Positions 19,262 through 31,406 of a DNA stretch of 64,000 bases are shown piece by piece. The position numbers were made by a program, and so were the translations under genes. A model generated the notes under the pieces. The model worked only from the letters and a program-made list of their open reading frames with translations. It was not told where the DNA came from and ran no database searches. The DNA is from Magicicada septendecula (lineage: Eukaryota > Arthropoda > Insecta > Hemiptera > Cicadidae): the NCBI GenBank assembly GCA_034769895.1, contig CM068373.1:434787080-434851079 (forward strand). Direction: 5' to 3'. How positions within the stretch are numbered: position 1 is the stretch's first letter; every line of letters begins with the position of its first letter.

Positions 19262-19750
19262 ATGATGCGTTCAGGACTATTTGATGAAATTAAACATACG
19301 TTTTTAGTTCCTGGGCATACATTTTTACCAAGCGATAGCGATTTTGGATTAATTGAACAGAAAGCCAGAAAAACTCAATACGTTTACACTCCAGATCAAT
19401 GGAAGAGCATTGTAAAAAATGTGTGCAGCAAAAAACCATTTACCGTAGTAGACATGAAAAGTTCTGATTTCAAAAACATAAAAACATTCACCAAGACTGT
19501 TTGTAGAGAGACTAAAACTGATAGTGGTAACAAAATTTCATTAAGACGGATTACAACAGTTAAATTAGTGAAGGAAAACCCTGGTCTTATGTACACTACA
19601 TACAGTTATTCTGATACTGAGACTTGGTCTAAGGTTCAAGTGTATTACCAGCCACCAGGTCGCCCTAACAAAAACAAGAAAATCAAGTTACGTCTAACCA
19701 ATGCTTTGTTAAGAGTTGTATCCATCTGGCAGACAAATAAATCATCTTAA
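19262..19750 (+). CDS. C-terminal fragment of a DUF7869-like protein
   Basis: This is a 162-residue open frame. Residues around HTFLVPGHTFLPSDSDFG and QYVYTPDQWKSIVKN match my recollection of the pattern (GHSFLP-D-DFG-IE ... Y-P-W) seen near the C-terminus of DUF7869-type proteins, which are common in insects and often repeated. The preceding codons HRFVP extend the frame to a stop upstream; TCCTCATAG just before could be a splice acceptor. The N-terminal two-thirds is absent. It may be a TE-derived or domesticated fragment or the last exon of a gene. A putative poly(A) signal AATAAA is near 20136. The family assignment is from memory and moderate. Confidence 0.5.
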   Translation: MMRSGLFDEIKHTFLVPGHTFLPSDSDFGLIEQKARKTQYVYTPDQWKSIVKNVCSKKPFTVVDMKSSDFKNIKTFTKTVCRETKTDSGNKISLRRITTVKLVKENPGLMYTTYSYSDTETWSKVQVYYQPPGRPNKNKKIKLRLTNALLRVVSIWQTNKSS

Positions 19751-20673
19751 ATAGAGAGATATCATGTCACTGTTGCTTTATGTACCAACTGTCTATCATG
19801 GCATATTTACAAGTTTGAAACCTGCACAAGAAACATCTAATAAAAAGGTAGAACCACCAAATTCTGGAGACTAAACTAAAATACTTAAAGTTTAATGATA
19901 TTTGTTAATTAAACGCTCATAAGATAAATGATACTGTAACTTGTGACTTCCTATAGTGTGTTCAAAGTGTGATTTTTTTTATAACAATTGTTGGAGGTTG
20001 AGTGTTATTTTGGTGAAATGTATAATTTTTTTGAAATTTTAATAATTTTCCCAGTTAAAGTATAATGTAATAATGACGAGGACTGTAAAATCAAGAAAGC
20101 AAACCGTTATTGTTTTATGTGTTTAACTAATTTAATAAAACTTTAATTTTCTCAAAACAACATTAATGTGGCATAGCCCCCTCTCTCACTCAGGCCCACA
20201 ATTCTGTAGAATGTGTTGTAGGTAAAACAGTTTTGTACTTGCATAAGAAACTAATTATTTTATCGTTGTGCATATATATCTGTGTGTTTATGCATGTGTA
20301 TGCACAAACGTACACACAACATATACAAATCCAAATCTACTTCACTAGTTATCTGCTGAAGGAAAGTAATTTGGGTTCTTTGTTAAGTTGTCACGTGTGT
20401 ATTTTTTTTTATGCCTAATCAAGTAATATCGAAGTATAATAAAAATTATGTCACTCTTCTGTCAGCAAAACTTTTGTACACAGAAAGTTGACACCAAAAC
20501 AACACATCATTAACAGTATTTACATGACATTGTCTCCTATCCTTGATCACGCTGTGTAGCAAAAAAATTATTCAGTAGTCCATCCAATTATATCTCGTTT
20601 TCAGCAAATGGCTACTGTCTTGATTGTTAAATAGTATTTTGAGAATTTCCAGCCTAGAAACAGTAACGTCTTC
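19751..20673. other. No gene seen
   Basis: AT-rich sequence, possibly 3' flank of the preceding ORF, with an AATAAA at about 20136. The ORF at 20233-20418 is low-complexity and not supported. Confidence 0.5.
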
Positions 20674-20927
20674 ATGGTTTTCTTCTTGGGTACATCATCG
20701 TCATTGCCTCAACAGCCCTTTGTGGTCCATGGCCTTCTTCAAAAGATTTCACCATTCTTCTCTACTTTTAGCCATATTCTTCTAGTTCCTAATTCCAAGA
20801 GTACTGATGTCCTGACTCACCCCATCCCTCCATCTCAGTTTTTACCTTCCAACTTTCCTTTTACCTTCTGGCTGTGCATTAAATATCCTCTTAACAACTC
20901 TGCTTTCACAAGCTCGTATAATGTGCC

Positions 20928-22978
20928 CAGGGCCAAGATTAAGGTATCTTGGCGCCCTAGGCTAATTATATTTTAGCGCCCCCCTCACCTCTCGTAGTCT
21001 ACTCTTACATTTATTTCCAAGGGTCTGAGTGAATCTTTAAACACCCTACAATATATTTCTTAGTTAGGAATATTTCAAATATCTTACTGTTTTTGGAAAT
21101 AGTCTCAAGAATTGAAAACTGAGGCTATTTTTCAGAGATTCTTTTAGAGTTACACCTTCAACCATTTGTAGTTTGCATGGCTTTTATAAGGAAAAAATTA
21201 ACTAAGTAGTTACAGAATTATAACAGTTTTATTAAGGGTACATTTAACATCATTTACACAAAGAAGACAATCAGTTAAATATCTTGTGGATTTGTTAAGA
21301 CTCGCATAAAGTTCAAGCTAGATTCTTTTTTCTCGATTCAGATTGAGCAAACGTTTTAATCACCTCACTCAAATCAAGTCCTTGCAGAAAGTCACTTTCA
21401 ATGAACAAGAGGGCTACACTGGTCAGTTTGTCCTGGCGCAAATTTGAGCACAAATAAAATTCTTCACCCTCTTCAAAGCTGAAAAAGATTTTTCGTCACT
21501 GCAGTTAGTGCGGGCATAGTAAGGAAAATGTGCAAAGCTATCTCAACATTAGGAAACATTGATTCTAAGTTAAGGGGAAAACTGTTGCGTTTTCAAAAAA
21601 TTCAACAGTGGTTTTGCTTCAGATCGCTTTTTCTTCTTTTATTCTCCTTGTTCTGGGTTGACAGGTCCATAGTCTTTTAAAAACTGAGCTAAATGCACAC
21701 ACTCATTAGGAAATGTCTAATCCAAGTCATCAGCATAATTTTCTAGATTACCTTTTTGTCTTATTATGTCATTATTTAGTTCAGAAAGTTCAGGTAATTT
21801 CCATAAGTAATTGTCGTGTATATCACTGTAAATTGATTTTCTTCTGTTCAAATTAGGCAGAAGCGAATCTAAGGCAACGTAGTAGTTATTCAACAATGAA
21901 AGATTGCCTCCCATCTAAAGCGGGAGCAGCAGTGTCTTCAGATGTTTCATCAAAGTGCGCTTTTCGTATTTTTTTTCTTGTTACACTTTTTTGTAGACAT
22001 TTGATTTGCACATCTCCTTTGCGTCGCTTTCCAATCTCTCAAATTCTCTTTCGTCCCGAAGCGTGGAAACAAATGATTGCAAGTAGCTGTATAAGCCAGT
22101 CACACTATCCATCTCAACGCTCTCTCCTTGAAGCTTCTCACTGACATCAAGAAACTTTTCCAGAAGGCGATGCCACAAACAAATCATGATTGTTATCTCC
22201 AGGCTTTTTAGTTTTTCTGTCAAATTCCTTGCTTCATACTGCACATCTTTTGTCTGGTTGTTATCCATACTAATATCTTCCAATGCAGAAATAATTTCAT
22301 TGTATGATTTGTAAAGGGCTTTACTTGCATCTGCACGTGCACTCCAGCGAGTTTTAGACAACGTTTTTAGCACAAGAGAGTCCTTTTTCAAGTGAGACAA
22401 CAATATCTCCCATCTGCTTGTAGAAAAGGAAAAGAAACTGTAAAGCTGCTGTTCAAGAGGAAAAAAAAGCAACTGAATAATCACTGCTGTTCGGTGCTGC
22501 AGAGCCTACTAGTTGTAAAGAGTGGCCTGCATAAGGAACATAGGTCGCCAAAGGATTCAATTAAATAATTCTTGATTGTAGACCTTTGTAGCAACCCAAC
22601 ATGTTACTGGCATTGTCGTAACTTTGCCCCCTACAGTTGTTCAAGACCCGAAGATTCAATAAGGAATAGATAACGTGATCAGCAATTCCATGAAAGTCGG
22701 GCGGCGGCATAGTTCTGTGAGCACCAGCCACCGATGACTCATAACTGGAAAAAACAGTTTAGATAGCACTTCTATTATTTATGTACAGTTTTACCATAAT
22801 TTCTCGCAAACAGGCGCCTGTGTTCAAAATGAACTCAAATTGTTATCGTAATTTATTACCAATTTTACATTTAGCTGTAAAATTGTATTATTTTTTAGCT
22901 AAAATTTTGCGCCCCCCCCCCCCAAAGTGCCGCGCCGTAGGCTACAGCCTAGTCAGCCTAATGGTTAATCCGCCCCTG
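20928..22978 (-). mobile_element. hAT transposon with 8-bp target duplication
   Basis: The element starts CAGGGCCAAGATTAAGG and ends with the complement of CAGGGGCGGATTAACC. It is flanked on both sides by AATGTGCC (20920-20927 and 22979-22986), the 8-bp duplication characteristic of hAT elements. The subterminal parts keep GGCGCCCTAGGC-like sequence. Length is about 2.05 kb. The transposase on the minus strand is decayed. Confidence 0.92.
21300..22770 (-). pseudogene. hAT transposase, ZMYM1/DUF4371-like, decayed
   Basis: Minus-strand pieces in order are: CRGQSYDNASNMLGCYKGLQ and YVPYAGHSLQLVG (about 22640-22500), the central catalytic region of this hAT branch. Then come FSTSRWEIL and LKTLSKTRWSARADA (22484-21981), with further helices to 21717. 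Degraded C-terminal dimerisation sequence with KLTSVALLFIESDF-like codons lies near 21420. Frameshifts and stops separate them, and the N-terminal zinc finger is not visible. Family knowledge gives a cut-and-paste transposase; this copy is dead. Confidence 0.82.
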
Positions 22979-23283
22979 AATGTGCCCTTCCCATTCTAAT
23001 CTTTTTTAATTTAATGAAGGTAGTAACCACATTTTAAGGTTCATCATACAAATTATAGAGCCCTAAATTATAACTTTTCCTCCAGGCTCCCCCCGTCTTC
23101 CGCTGGACCAAAAATTTGCCTGAGGGTCCCTCTTTCTAATATATTTAGTTGCCTGTCATCTGATCTAGGCAGAGTCCACTAGAACCTTAAACATCAATAT
23201 GCCTTGGTCTCCCTTTGTATTAACTGAAACTTTAGATGTTTTCTGAGCCCCTGCACTCACCCATTTGTTGACAAAATATGCTT

Positions 23284-23568
23284 TCAGATTTCCACACTAA
23301 TATTATTTTTACAGTTAACTTCTGAGCTGAGGTAGGTAAAACTATGTACTACATCGAATTTATAAGATCCTATTTCTAAATTTTTAGGGCCCACACAACA
23401 GTCTTTTCTTGTCACTAGCATATACTTTGTTTTTCCTTGATTGAGGAACTCTTCTTGGGTACAACCCATTGTTAACCTTAGCCCTCTCCTAGCCACATTA
23501 CTATTGGCTTCATATGAAAGACTGTTCTTTATCCAATTTTTGTAATTAACTTCAGAGAAAAAGTCCAA
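23284..23568 (-). pseudogene. RT C-terminal fragment of the LINE remnant
   Basis: The frame contains NQGKTKYMLVTRK, LEIGSYKFDVVHSFTYLSSEV and NNISVEI. This is the usual K-T-x-Y-M followed by F-x-YLGS-like region after the RT catalytic core of RTE/R4-type LINEs. The YADD core itself lies further upstream and is lost to 5' truncation. Downstream parts continue to 20674 in other frames. Confidence 0.72.
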
Positions 23569-23580
23569 AGAAACCAGAGG

Positions 23581-24286
23581 CAGTACACCTGCTCACTACT
23601 TTCCTAACACATGCCATACCCATGAATAAGTTTCTAACAGATTGAAAATTAAATCCTAAAATAAAGTAGTATGTAACTTAGGGTGCTCCAGTTTAGTATA
23701 GCATTAAAGCATACAAATATATGGCTACAAATTTCCAACAAAAACAACAAGACTTTGAGTATGTAAATAAATTGAGTAAATAACTGTGAAACATGACTGA
23801 TTTTAGTTAATTTTACTGAATTTAAAACATAATTTTCGCAAAATATGTGAATTTTTTTTGTATAATTGTTTGTGATGTAGTGACAACGTAACCATAACTC
23901 GCGTATAAACAAACCTGTGACACTTGATTCTAAATTAGGCCAGTGCTTGTAGCTATTTCATACCAAGTCTGAGTCTGTGTTCTTGTACAGAAATAGTGAA
24001 CAATACAAGTTACAACAGTGAGCTGACAAAACCATAATGAAAATTTGTATATGTATATTTTCATTAAAATGTATTGACAAATAATTCAGATTTATTTGTC
24101 GGACACTAAAACATGAGATTATTCATGAGCTTTAGTTTTCTTAATGTTGTGTTCAGCCACTACTATTAATTTGTTGTCATCATCAGTCGTACAATATATT
24201 GACTTCCTGCATTTTGTTGTCCATGACGTGTCCGTTGTAAATATACTAATAAATATACATAATAATAGATAACATAAAATACATAG
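23581..24286. other. No gene seen
   Basis: AT-rich spacer without a recognisable protein or repeat between the LINE remnant and mariner 2. Confidence 0.5.
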
Positions 24287-24288
24287 TA

Positions 24289-25480
24289 CGAGGGGTAACC
24301 CAAAAATAAGGTCTCCATATTTTTTAAAAATAGAAACAAAAATTTAATATCAAAACTTTTTACATGGTTGTGAAGCATAAGAACACACTATTTTTCAACA
24401 TAATCGCCGTTATGTTCAATGCATTTTTCGAGCCGCTGTGGCAGTTTTAGTATGCCAGTGTCATAGAAACTCGCCGCCATGTCATTGAGATAGCGTTTGA
24501 CCTCGTCGAATCGCATTCCACCCAAATGTTCTTTCAAATGTGTAAACAAATGATAGTCACAAGGTGCCAAGTCCGGACTATAGGGGGGGGTGATTATGTC
24601 CCATCCAAATTGGTTCAGAAGATCGGCGGTTGCGCGGGCGACATGAGGGCGAGCATTGTCATGAAGAATGGACACGCCCTTGGTGAGCATTCCTCTTCTC
24701 TGGTTCTGAATCGCCCGTTTGAGTTTTTTGAGTGTCTCACAATATGTGTCTGCGTTTATTGTGGTCCCAGTAGGCATGAAATCGATCAACAATACACCTT
24801 TCCGATCCCAAAACACAGTCGCCATGATCTTGCCAGTAGACTGTGTTTGTTTGAATTTTCGCCGCCTTGGCAAAGTTGGATGCCGCCACTCAAGTGATTG
24901 TCGTTTGGATTGAGGTGTGAAGTGGTGAACCCACGTTTCGTCACCTGTGACAATGGAATTCAAAAAGTCGTCTCTTTTGTCTGCATAGCGCTCAAGAAAT
25001 TCGCGGGCAGTTTCGACGCGTTGCCGTTTGTGGTCTTCTGTGAGCATTCGCTGAACCCACCTTGCGCACACCTTCCGATATTTCAACTTTTCAGTCACAA
25101 TCCTCTGAATGGTGGATTTCGAAATGTCAGGAAGGAAACAAGAGAGCTCGTGGATAGTGATCCTCCGATCTTCACGCACGACTTCGTCAAGTTTCCTGAT
25201 CGTCTCGTCTGACACTGATGGTCTCCCGCTTCTTTCATCATCATGATTATCTGTACGACCAGCTTTAAACTCTACACCACTTGCGGACGTTTTTGACACC
25301 TTTTGCGTTAAGAAATCGAATGACTTCGCGAAGTCCGCACTTGGCGGGAACAGCGATTGGGAGCTCCATTCTTAACGGCTGCCAAGCCAAGACTAATCGA
25401 CCGAGCGAGCTCAGCGACCGCTTGTTTGAAAGAGGGGAGATGGCCGCACACAGCAGTGCTGCCAACTGCCGCCCAAAATA
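24289..25480 (-). mobile_element. mariner transposon 2, right end missing
   Basis: The left terminal repeat CGAGGGGTAACCCAAAAATA begins at 24289 after a TA. I could not find its complement near 25400-25600, so the 5' end relative to the transposase appears truncated or replaced. The right boundary given is approximate. Confidence 0.8.
24388..25369 (-). pseudogene. mariner transposase with N-terminal lesion
   Basis: The N-terminus MELPIAVPAKCGLREVIRFLNAKG (start at 25369) runs into an internal deletion of roughly 20 codons plus a frameshift. After that the 303-residue frame at 24388-25299 is open to its natural end GDYVEK. Numbered in that frame, the catalytic aspartates are D120 (VTGDETW), D214 (ILHDNARPH) and D248 (YSPDLAPCDYHLF), the mariner DDD signature. 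Part of the helix-turn-helix DNA-binding region is lost. The catalytic domain looks intact, the DNA-binding domain does not. Confidence 0.92.
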
Positions 25481-25940
25481 TTTACGTTTAATCATTTACT
25501 GTTTATTATAAAGTCTAAATCTCAGAAAAATCATTTAAATTTATTACCAAAATTCATCTATACAACATTTTAAATTAATTAACTCATCTCCAATTTATTT
25601 AATACCATCAGTTTCTAAAACACTAAGTTACTTTGATTACCTTATTATAAACAATTTCAATTTAGTTACTTTCATTATAAGCTTCACAATTACTCTCATT
25701 ATTTATTTTGTCTGGTAAAATATTATTATTATTATTAAATCAATTCCTACTACATACCTACATTGTTTACATAACATACAGAGTACAACATTACCTATTA
25801 CACCAATACATTTGACATCAACACAAAGATATATACAATCCACATTATTATCTGTTATTGTTTACCACAAATCATTTCATAATTCAGTCCATTTCAAAAC
25901 CCACTACACTCACATTATTAATGTTCATGACCATTACTCT
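25481..25940. other. AT-rich, no gene seen
   Basis: Probably the internal 3' remainder of the LTR element whose Gag-like gene lies to the right. No ORF or motif is recognised. Confidence 0.4.
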
Positions 25941-26377
25941 TTACCCCCCATCATCAAACAATAATCTTTTCTTAATATAACACAATTCATTTTTAATTAC
26001 TTTTATTTTGTTATTATTATTAAAAGGACTATTCAATATTTTAAATTGTTCCGTTATACCCATATAATAATCTACTGGATTATCCCACATTATTATTCTC
26101 TCATATAACATGTCTTCATCAGTAATTCTTGTCTTGTCACCGTCAGTATACTTTTTCACACTTAAATAGTTTCTACTATCATCATCATAGTAATCAGCTG
26201 TTACTAGTACGCTAATTCTCCCAACAGTAAGTGTATATCACCATCAACATCAATGTAATCATCGTTTATTACTACACTATTCTCACAACAAGGAAAGTTT
26301 TTTATTTTATTCACTCTCACTATTTATTCTCTCTAATAATTCTTCATAACTTCTAATAACATCAAATAACACCACCA

Positions 26378-26441
<64 letters not shown>

Positions 26442-27441
26442 GTGAATAATTGTATCTCTCTCACTCTCTCAAAATCGCTTACACAACCCCATTTTCCTTT
26501 CTCTCTTTCAATCCACACAAAGGGCAACACAGTATTATCATAACACATCCTGGCTTTTCCAGGGAACTCGTGATACACAGGGGAGTTACTTCAAAGACAC
26601 CTCGTCTCTCACATAACTACTGGAGAAAACTTTGTCCTCATAAATCACTAGTGGAGTCTTTACTCCACTTAAACAAAAGGGAAAATTTGCCCTTTGCCAA
26701 CCTAACCTCTCGTCACACTCTCTTTCAATCTTATCAACCACTATCTCATCATTAATTTCTACTTCAACTAAAACTTCATCACCACTATCATTATTCACAA
26801 CTTTACTCTCTAACACTACCTTTTTAATTATATCGCTGTTGTCACTTTTTATTTCACCATTAAACTCGTTACTGTAATTACCACTTACCTCGTTAATTAT
26901 TTCTTCGTTATTTTCATTTATATTACACTTACCTATATCTGTTCTCCACTCTTTCATTTTCTCAATATTTCGTTCTAACTCGTTAAACTTACTTTCACAT
27001 TTATTCTTTACAGCTTTGATATCCATTTTAAGTTCGTCAAATTTAACATTTACTTCCTCAAAATTTCTACTTTGTTCATCAAACTTGCTATCGAATTTCT
27101 TATTTTGTTCATTAAACTTATTATTTAACGCTGTGTGTTGCTTTTCTGAACTTTCTTTCATACTACATATTATACTATACAAATCTTTTAACATACCACT
27201 GTCATCAGCTTTCTTATTTTGACTAACTGGAATTGGCATTGAATGAATTTCAACTTCATCCATTATTTTTTATTCATTTACATAACTTTCATTTGTTAGC
27301 ATTAAAGCTGTTTGGATTCCCGAATCGCTCGTATCAGCCGACTCGGTTGACATATTTTCTTTGTTTATAAACATTAACCTATTTTCAGATTCATCGCTGA
27401 CGGTTACGTCAGTTTCATTTATTTTACTCTGTGTTTTCCAT
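25941..27441 (-). pseudogene. Gag-like gene, third copy, frameshifted
   Basis: The first ATG (27441) is followed by a frameshift within five codons. The main frame 26586-27263 has an N-terminal SMPIPVSQNKK region and a coiled coil of heptad-like FDSKFDEQSRNFEEVNVKFDE repeats. A conserved GWQRANFPF and PLVIYED block follows. The C-terminus at 25941-26159 reads VDYYMGITEQFKIL and ends KKRLLFDDGG, matching VNDYYGITDKLELF and PRLIFDDGG of the intact protein at 11973-13124. A (TC)n expansion at 26381-26438 and several shifts break it. A decayed tRNA-Lys primer site and LTR lie just to the right, so gene order equals the nested element. Confidence 0.75.
26381..26438. repeat. (CT)n microsatellite
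   Basis: About 58 bp of perfect CT dinucleotide inside the Gag-like pseudogene. A shorter CT tract is at the equivalent place (12467-12486) in the intact copy. Confidence 0.95.
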
Positions 27442-27629
27442 ATTTTATGAAAATTTCATATACTAAAAAAAACTCACACTTAAGATTATTTTATCACTCA
27501 CTTAACTATAGCATAACATAACATAATTTATTTGTACATAATTTATACGTAATAGAACTTAACCTCCAATAACATCTCTTACATTCACGAGTAGGCATAG
27601 CCTATACAAAAATAAATTTGTACAAACTG

Positions 27630-27647
27630 TCCAAAGTTCGGGCGCCA
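27630..27647 (-). other. Decayed tRNA-Lys primer-binding site
   Basis: The minus strand reads TGGCGCCCGAACTTTGGA. The first 12 bases match the tRNA-Lys(UUU) site exactly. It lies one base from the LTR start at 27649. Confidence 0.75.
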
Positions 27648-27648
27648 C

Positions 27649-28697
27649 TGTAAATTTACTAATAATTAAAAATAACTTTATTTATTTAACCATAAAATAT
27701 TTAAACTTCACAATTTCCAAAATTCTTACCTGCACGTGGGATCCAGGGTCCTTTACGCGAACTCGTGACCTGTAAGAGTGGTTATTGGGTTGCATTACTT
27801 AATAAATCTCTACTCTCATTTATTAACTTTAAACCAACTCGTTTATTTACTAACTTTGACAAACTTTAACATCTCTATCTGCTTTCTTTCTCTTTATATT
27901 CTTTACGAAGTTATTACTGACTCTTATTCCATTTTTAAAACAAAACAAATATTAATGCACTTAATTATTAAAATAGCTATTATATTATATAAGACAATCC
28001 AGTCCTTCGCTCACTCTCTCTTTCTCTCATACTTTTCACCCCCCTAAAATTAGAGATCTAATTCATATTATAATTTTCATTTTATTAAATTTGACATAGT
28101 TACTTTCCTGCTGTGGCCATCTACACGTGGTTGTAACACTACCGTTGGTTCGTTGTTTGTTCACGTTATATCCGAAAAATAATTTTAACTGTTTAAAATT
28201 TAGTAATTTTACTTCTGAACTTGTTGTTGCACTTGTTATCACCACATTTTCACAATTTTGGCCGGTCGGTTTACATTGTTCTGAATACTGTTTTTCACAA
28301 ACCGCGCGCCAACGCAAATGCGCGGTTCCGAGTTTAGACGCCGACTGACTCTTTAAGTGAAGTGTTTTCAAAATGGCCAGCGTCACTCTAAGCGTGGCAA
28401 CTTGCCTTCTGATTGGACAGGCGAACGTCTCGTGATCTCTCATTATTTCTCATAATCTTGTAGCCGGCGGCAAGGAAACCTGCGCGTGACTCACGCTGTC
28501 AAAGTCGGCACACGCGCGCTCGTACACATTCCGATGCTCCAGATTTCGTTGCACCTCGCCTGGCTTATGCACAAACTGACAACTGGGTGTTCCCAAAAGT
28601 TACACTTTGTTTATTAAAACTGGGGCTCAGTGTGAGTGACTCCACTCATTACAATTATTAAGGAATAAAAATAAACCCCATAGTTTGTCCCGTTACA
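27649..28697 (-). repeat. LTR of third Gag-like element
   Basis: This 1049-bp block begins TGTAAATTTACT and ends GTCCCGTTACA, comparable to the CCGCTACA end of the nested LTR. It is bounded on the left by the primer site. No partner LTR is seen to the left of the gag gene, so the element is truncated. Confidence 0.65.
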
Positions 28698-29372
28698 GGT
28701 GTTGGTGTTGGAAACTCTTCTACCACCACAAATGACAATATCATTCAAAGTGACAAAAGGGAATCTTAAAGAAAGGAGTATCGTAAGTTAAAATATCAAT
28801 GGAAATTTGCTACGTCATTCTCCACAGTGATCTGAAAATACATTGGGTTTGTCAGAACAGTGTCTGTAGATCAGAAAAAAAAACAAATTCTATTGGCAGA
28901 AGACAGTATCATTATGGCTTATAAAAATACAAAATTTTTCAAAACAGAATATGAGACACTTTTTTGTATAATGTAATTTGCCAGAATTAAAATCAAAATC
29001 GTCTCCTTGGTCACAGAGGTTTGACAAGAAAAAGTTATGTAGCAGGTATTTTCCACGATAAATTCATTCTTCAAGGCTTCACTGCCCTTTATTATCTCTG
29101 CGATACAATGGGAGACATCCATAAAAACAAGAAATTGAGTTTTTGCGTAATGATGCCATAAAAGCTTCACTTTTTCTGTGCTCCAACTCTCTTACCTATA
29201 GTATACACTTGTAAAATAAATTGATTTTAGAAACTTTTTGAATCTCCTCATACTGTAAATGGTATTTTTTATTTCTTTGTCAAGGTTAAGCATGTCTATC
29301 TGTTCACAAAGTCTTTAGTTAAGATATTCTGTTTTTGTGTATATACAACATGAAATTTTATTTGTCCATAGG
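28698..29372. other. No gene seen
   Basis: AT-rich unique-looking sequence. A minus ORF (28919-29170) has no recognisable motif. Confidence 0.4.
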
Positions 29373-29620
29373 CAATGAAAAAAGAACCAGTTCAGCTTCA
29401 CAAAGCACGTATAGTCGACTTAAACGAAGCATCTGCCAGCAGCAGCAGTGGTGCAAAAGATACCACTGTTCTAGTCACTTCTTCAGAAGAAGAAAGCAAT
29501 AATAGTTCATGCGATCTCAATAACAATAATAATGATGACAAAAGTATTTATAATAGTGATAATGATGGTGATGAGAATGATTCATGTGCTAATGAAGAAT
29601 ATAACCAAAAAGACAATTAG
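29373..29620 (+). CDS. Possible exon or small ORF, acidic Ser/Asn-rich
   Basis: An ATG at 29375 opens 81 codons: a basic start (MKKEPVQLHKARIVDLNEA), then poly-Ser, Glu/Ser and long Asn/Asp-rich tracts. TTTGTCCATAG immediately precedes it and resembles a 3' splice site; CAAG-GTAGGT follows ten bases after the stop and resembles a donor. Low-complexity acidic tails are common in nuclear proteins, but I recognise no family. It may be part of a host gene crossing this region or chance. Confidence 0.25.
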
Positions 29621-29995
29621 ATGGTCAAGGTAGGTGAGTTTGGTTTTTTCAACAAATGCTTTAAGATTGATGAAAGAAGCAGTTTTAGATTTCTTAACCC
29701 TTTCAGTGCCAACCGGTTTTGCCTAGTGCAGTCCTAAAGTCCCAAGCAGTTTTCTCATTTTACAACATGTGTTCACTTAAAATTATATAAAAAATTTAAT
29801 ATTAAAGATAAATAATTGAAATTTTCAACATCCCTTAAATACAGAATGTATATTACATATGCTGAAGTTATTTCCCCATTTGTTTTTATAACTATTTTTA
29901 AAGTTTTTTAATAAATTTTACTAACACAAATTATAAAATTATATTTTTTGCACAAAAAATTGTAACTTTTCTTTATATGCGAAAATAATAAATTC

Positions 29996-30014
29996 GTCCG
30001 TAGTTCGGACATCA
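29996..30014 (-). other. Decayed primer-site-like motif
   Basis: The minus strand reads TGATGTCCGAACTACGGAC, a degenerate version of the tRNA-Lys primer site. It is two bases from the LTR-like start at 30017. Confidence 0.4.
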
Positions 30015-30016
30015 CT

Positions 30017-31120
30017 TGTAACTTTACGTTTTTCTGCATTAATAAAGTTTTATACAGATTTAGACTTTCTCTTACCTTTGGGTTGCATCCAGGGTCGTAT
30101 AGACGAAACCAGTTCCAGAGGGATTATTTAGGGTTGAGTTGCGAAATCATTAAGATAACTCATGTTATGCTGACTAAAACAAATTATTTTTCTTTTATTG
30201 AATAATTGTTATTTTCTCCCCTTGTATGACAACTACACCAATTCTTATCCTTCCTTGTACATTGCTACATTTACCTCCAACACAAAATCAGATTTATAAA
30301 ATTGACAAAAAAAAATTCTTATAAAACTATAACAAAATGATCTGTACGATTACTCAACCAGTACTTTATTTTTTTTTATTATTTCTATTTCATTCACTCT
30401 CTCTCTTTTACAATGATATATTTGAACCCCTTAAAATGGAGATCTCATTTGGAAGTTATTAAGTTCTGTGAACGGCTTTACATATTGTTAATGGTTTTAA
30501 ATTAGGCAGTTTGTGATATTGGTACTCATCCTTAATGTAGATTTCGTCCCATGGTCCAAGCCCCGTTGATCACTACACTCCGATAACAGACGGCAAATGT
30601 CCGAACACTTTTACGCTTGTCACTTGTTGTGATGTATGTTATAACTGTTTTGTCACATTTAGCTCATTAATGGTGTCGGCCAACGTGACTTGCTCGCACA
30701 CTAGTTTGATTTTTATGACCGCGCGGTCTGAAAGATATGAGTTGACTGCCGCTTAATCTGGCATTAGGGCGCGATTTTTGGGGTTTGAGGCTGGTCACGT
30801 GATCACCAATTCAAACCCTTGTATGGTGGGTTTAAAAAGTTCTAGAAGCTAGGCCAGCGAATTCTGCAATCTTTTGCTGCCTGGTGAAATCTGCACGCTG
30901 CCTTCATATTTTCTGTGATTCACGGATGGCACGAACTGTACATGGTTACGTAATATGTCTGGACTAGCTGACTCCAGAGACAAACACAGACGTGGTGGTT
31001 TGTAATAACATTGTATGTGTCGTCGGTTAAAACGAGGTACACCAAAGGTGAACACTGACTGCTTTAGGAATTATTTTCAATTATTAAAATTTATTCCCGT
31101 CCCTGATCTGTCCAGTTACA
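30017..31120 (-). repeat. Related solo or orphan LTR
   Basis: This block begins TGTAACTTTACG and ends GTCCAGTTACA, about 1.1 kb. It shares the CATCCAGGGTCGTATAGACG-type block near 30087 with the LTR at 27649-28697 (ATCCAGGGTCCTTTACGCG). A GC-richer zone with TATA-like sequence occurs near 30820-30840. No Gag-like gene is attached. Confidence 0.5.
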
Positions 31121-31402
31121 AAATATGTATAAAACTAGTGGATTTAACACTAGTAAACTTTAAATTCATAAGGTCCACAATATTGCTAACAAATCTATAT
31201 ACAATTTAAATATATTAGTGATAAACCTATTTTTTTATAATTTTTTTTATAAATTATACTACTATCCCCCAAAAATGTACTGTACCGCTGATTATGGTAT
31301 TTCACTTCTGATGCTTATCAACACTTATGAAATTTATTTTATATATATTTATAAATATTATATTTAATTTTTATAATGAATTTACCTCAAGATATTTCTT
31401 TC
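31121..31402. other. AT-rich spacer
   Basis: No gene or repeat is recognised. Confidence 0.4.
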
Positions 31403-31406
31403 CTTA

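Larger units (their letters stand above)
20674..23580 (-). mobile_element. 5'-truncated LINE remnant (3' end of a non-LTR retrotransposon)
   Basis: On the minus strand the reading runs from the post-catalytic part of an RT (23284-23568) through ERGTLRQIFGPAEDGG-like and KRLEWEGH segments to IRACESRVVKRIFNAQPEGKRKVGR and a terminal (GATGAT)-type tail at about 20680-20700. That C-terminal pattern is typical of RTE- and R4-like insect LINEs. It is full of stops and frameshifts. A hAT transposon (20928-22978) splits it between the KRLEWEGH and IRACESR segments. Confidence 0.75.

Noticed and set aside
29694..29720. TTAACCCTTTCAGTGCC, resembling a piggyBac end with its TTAA target
   Set aside because: No matching inverted end with TTAA was found within the following few kb, and no transposase is nearby.
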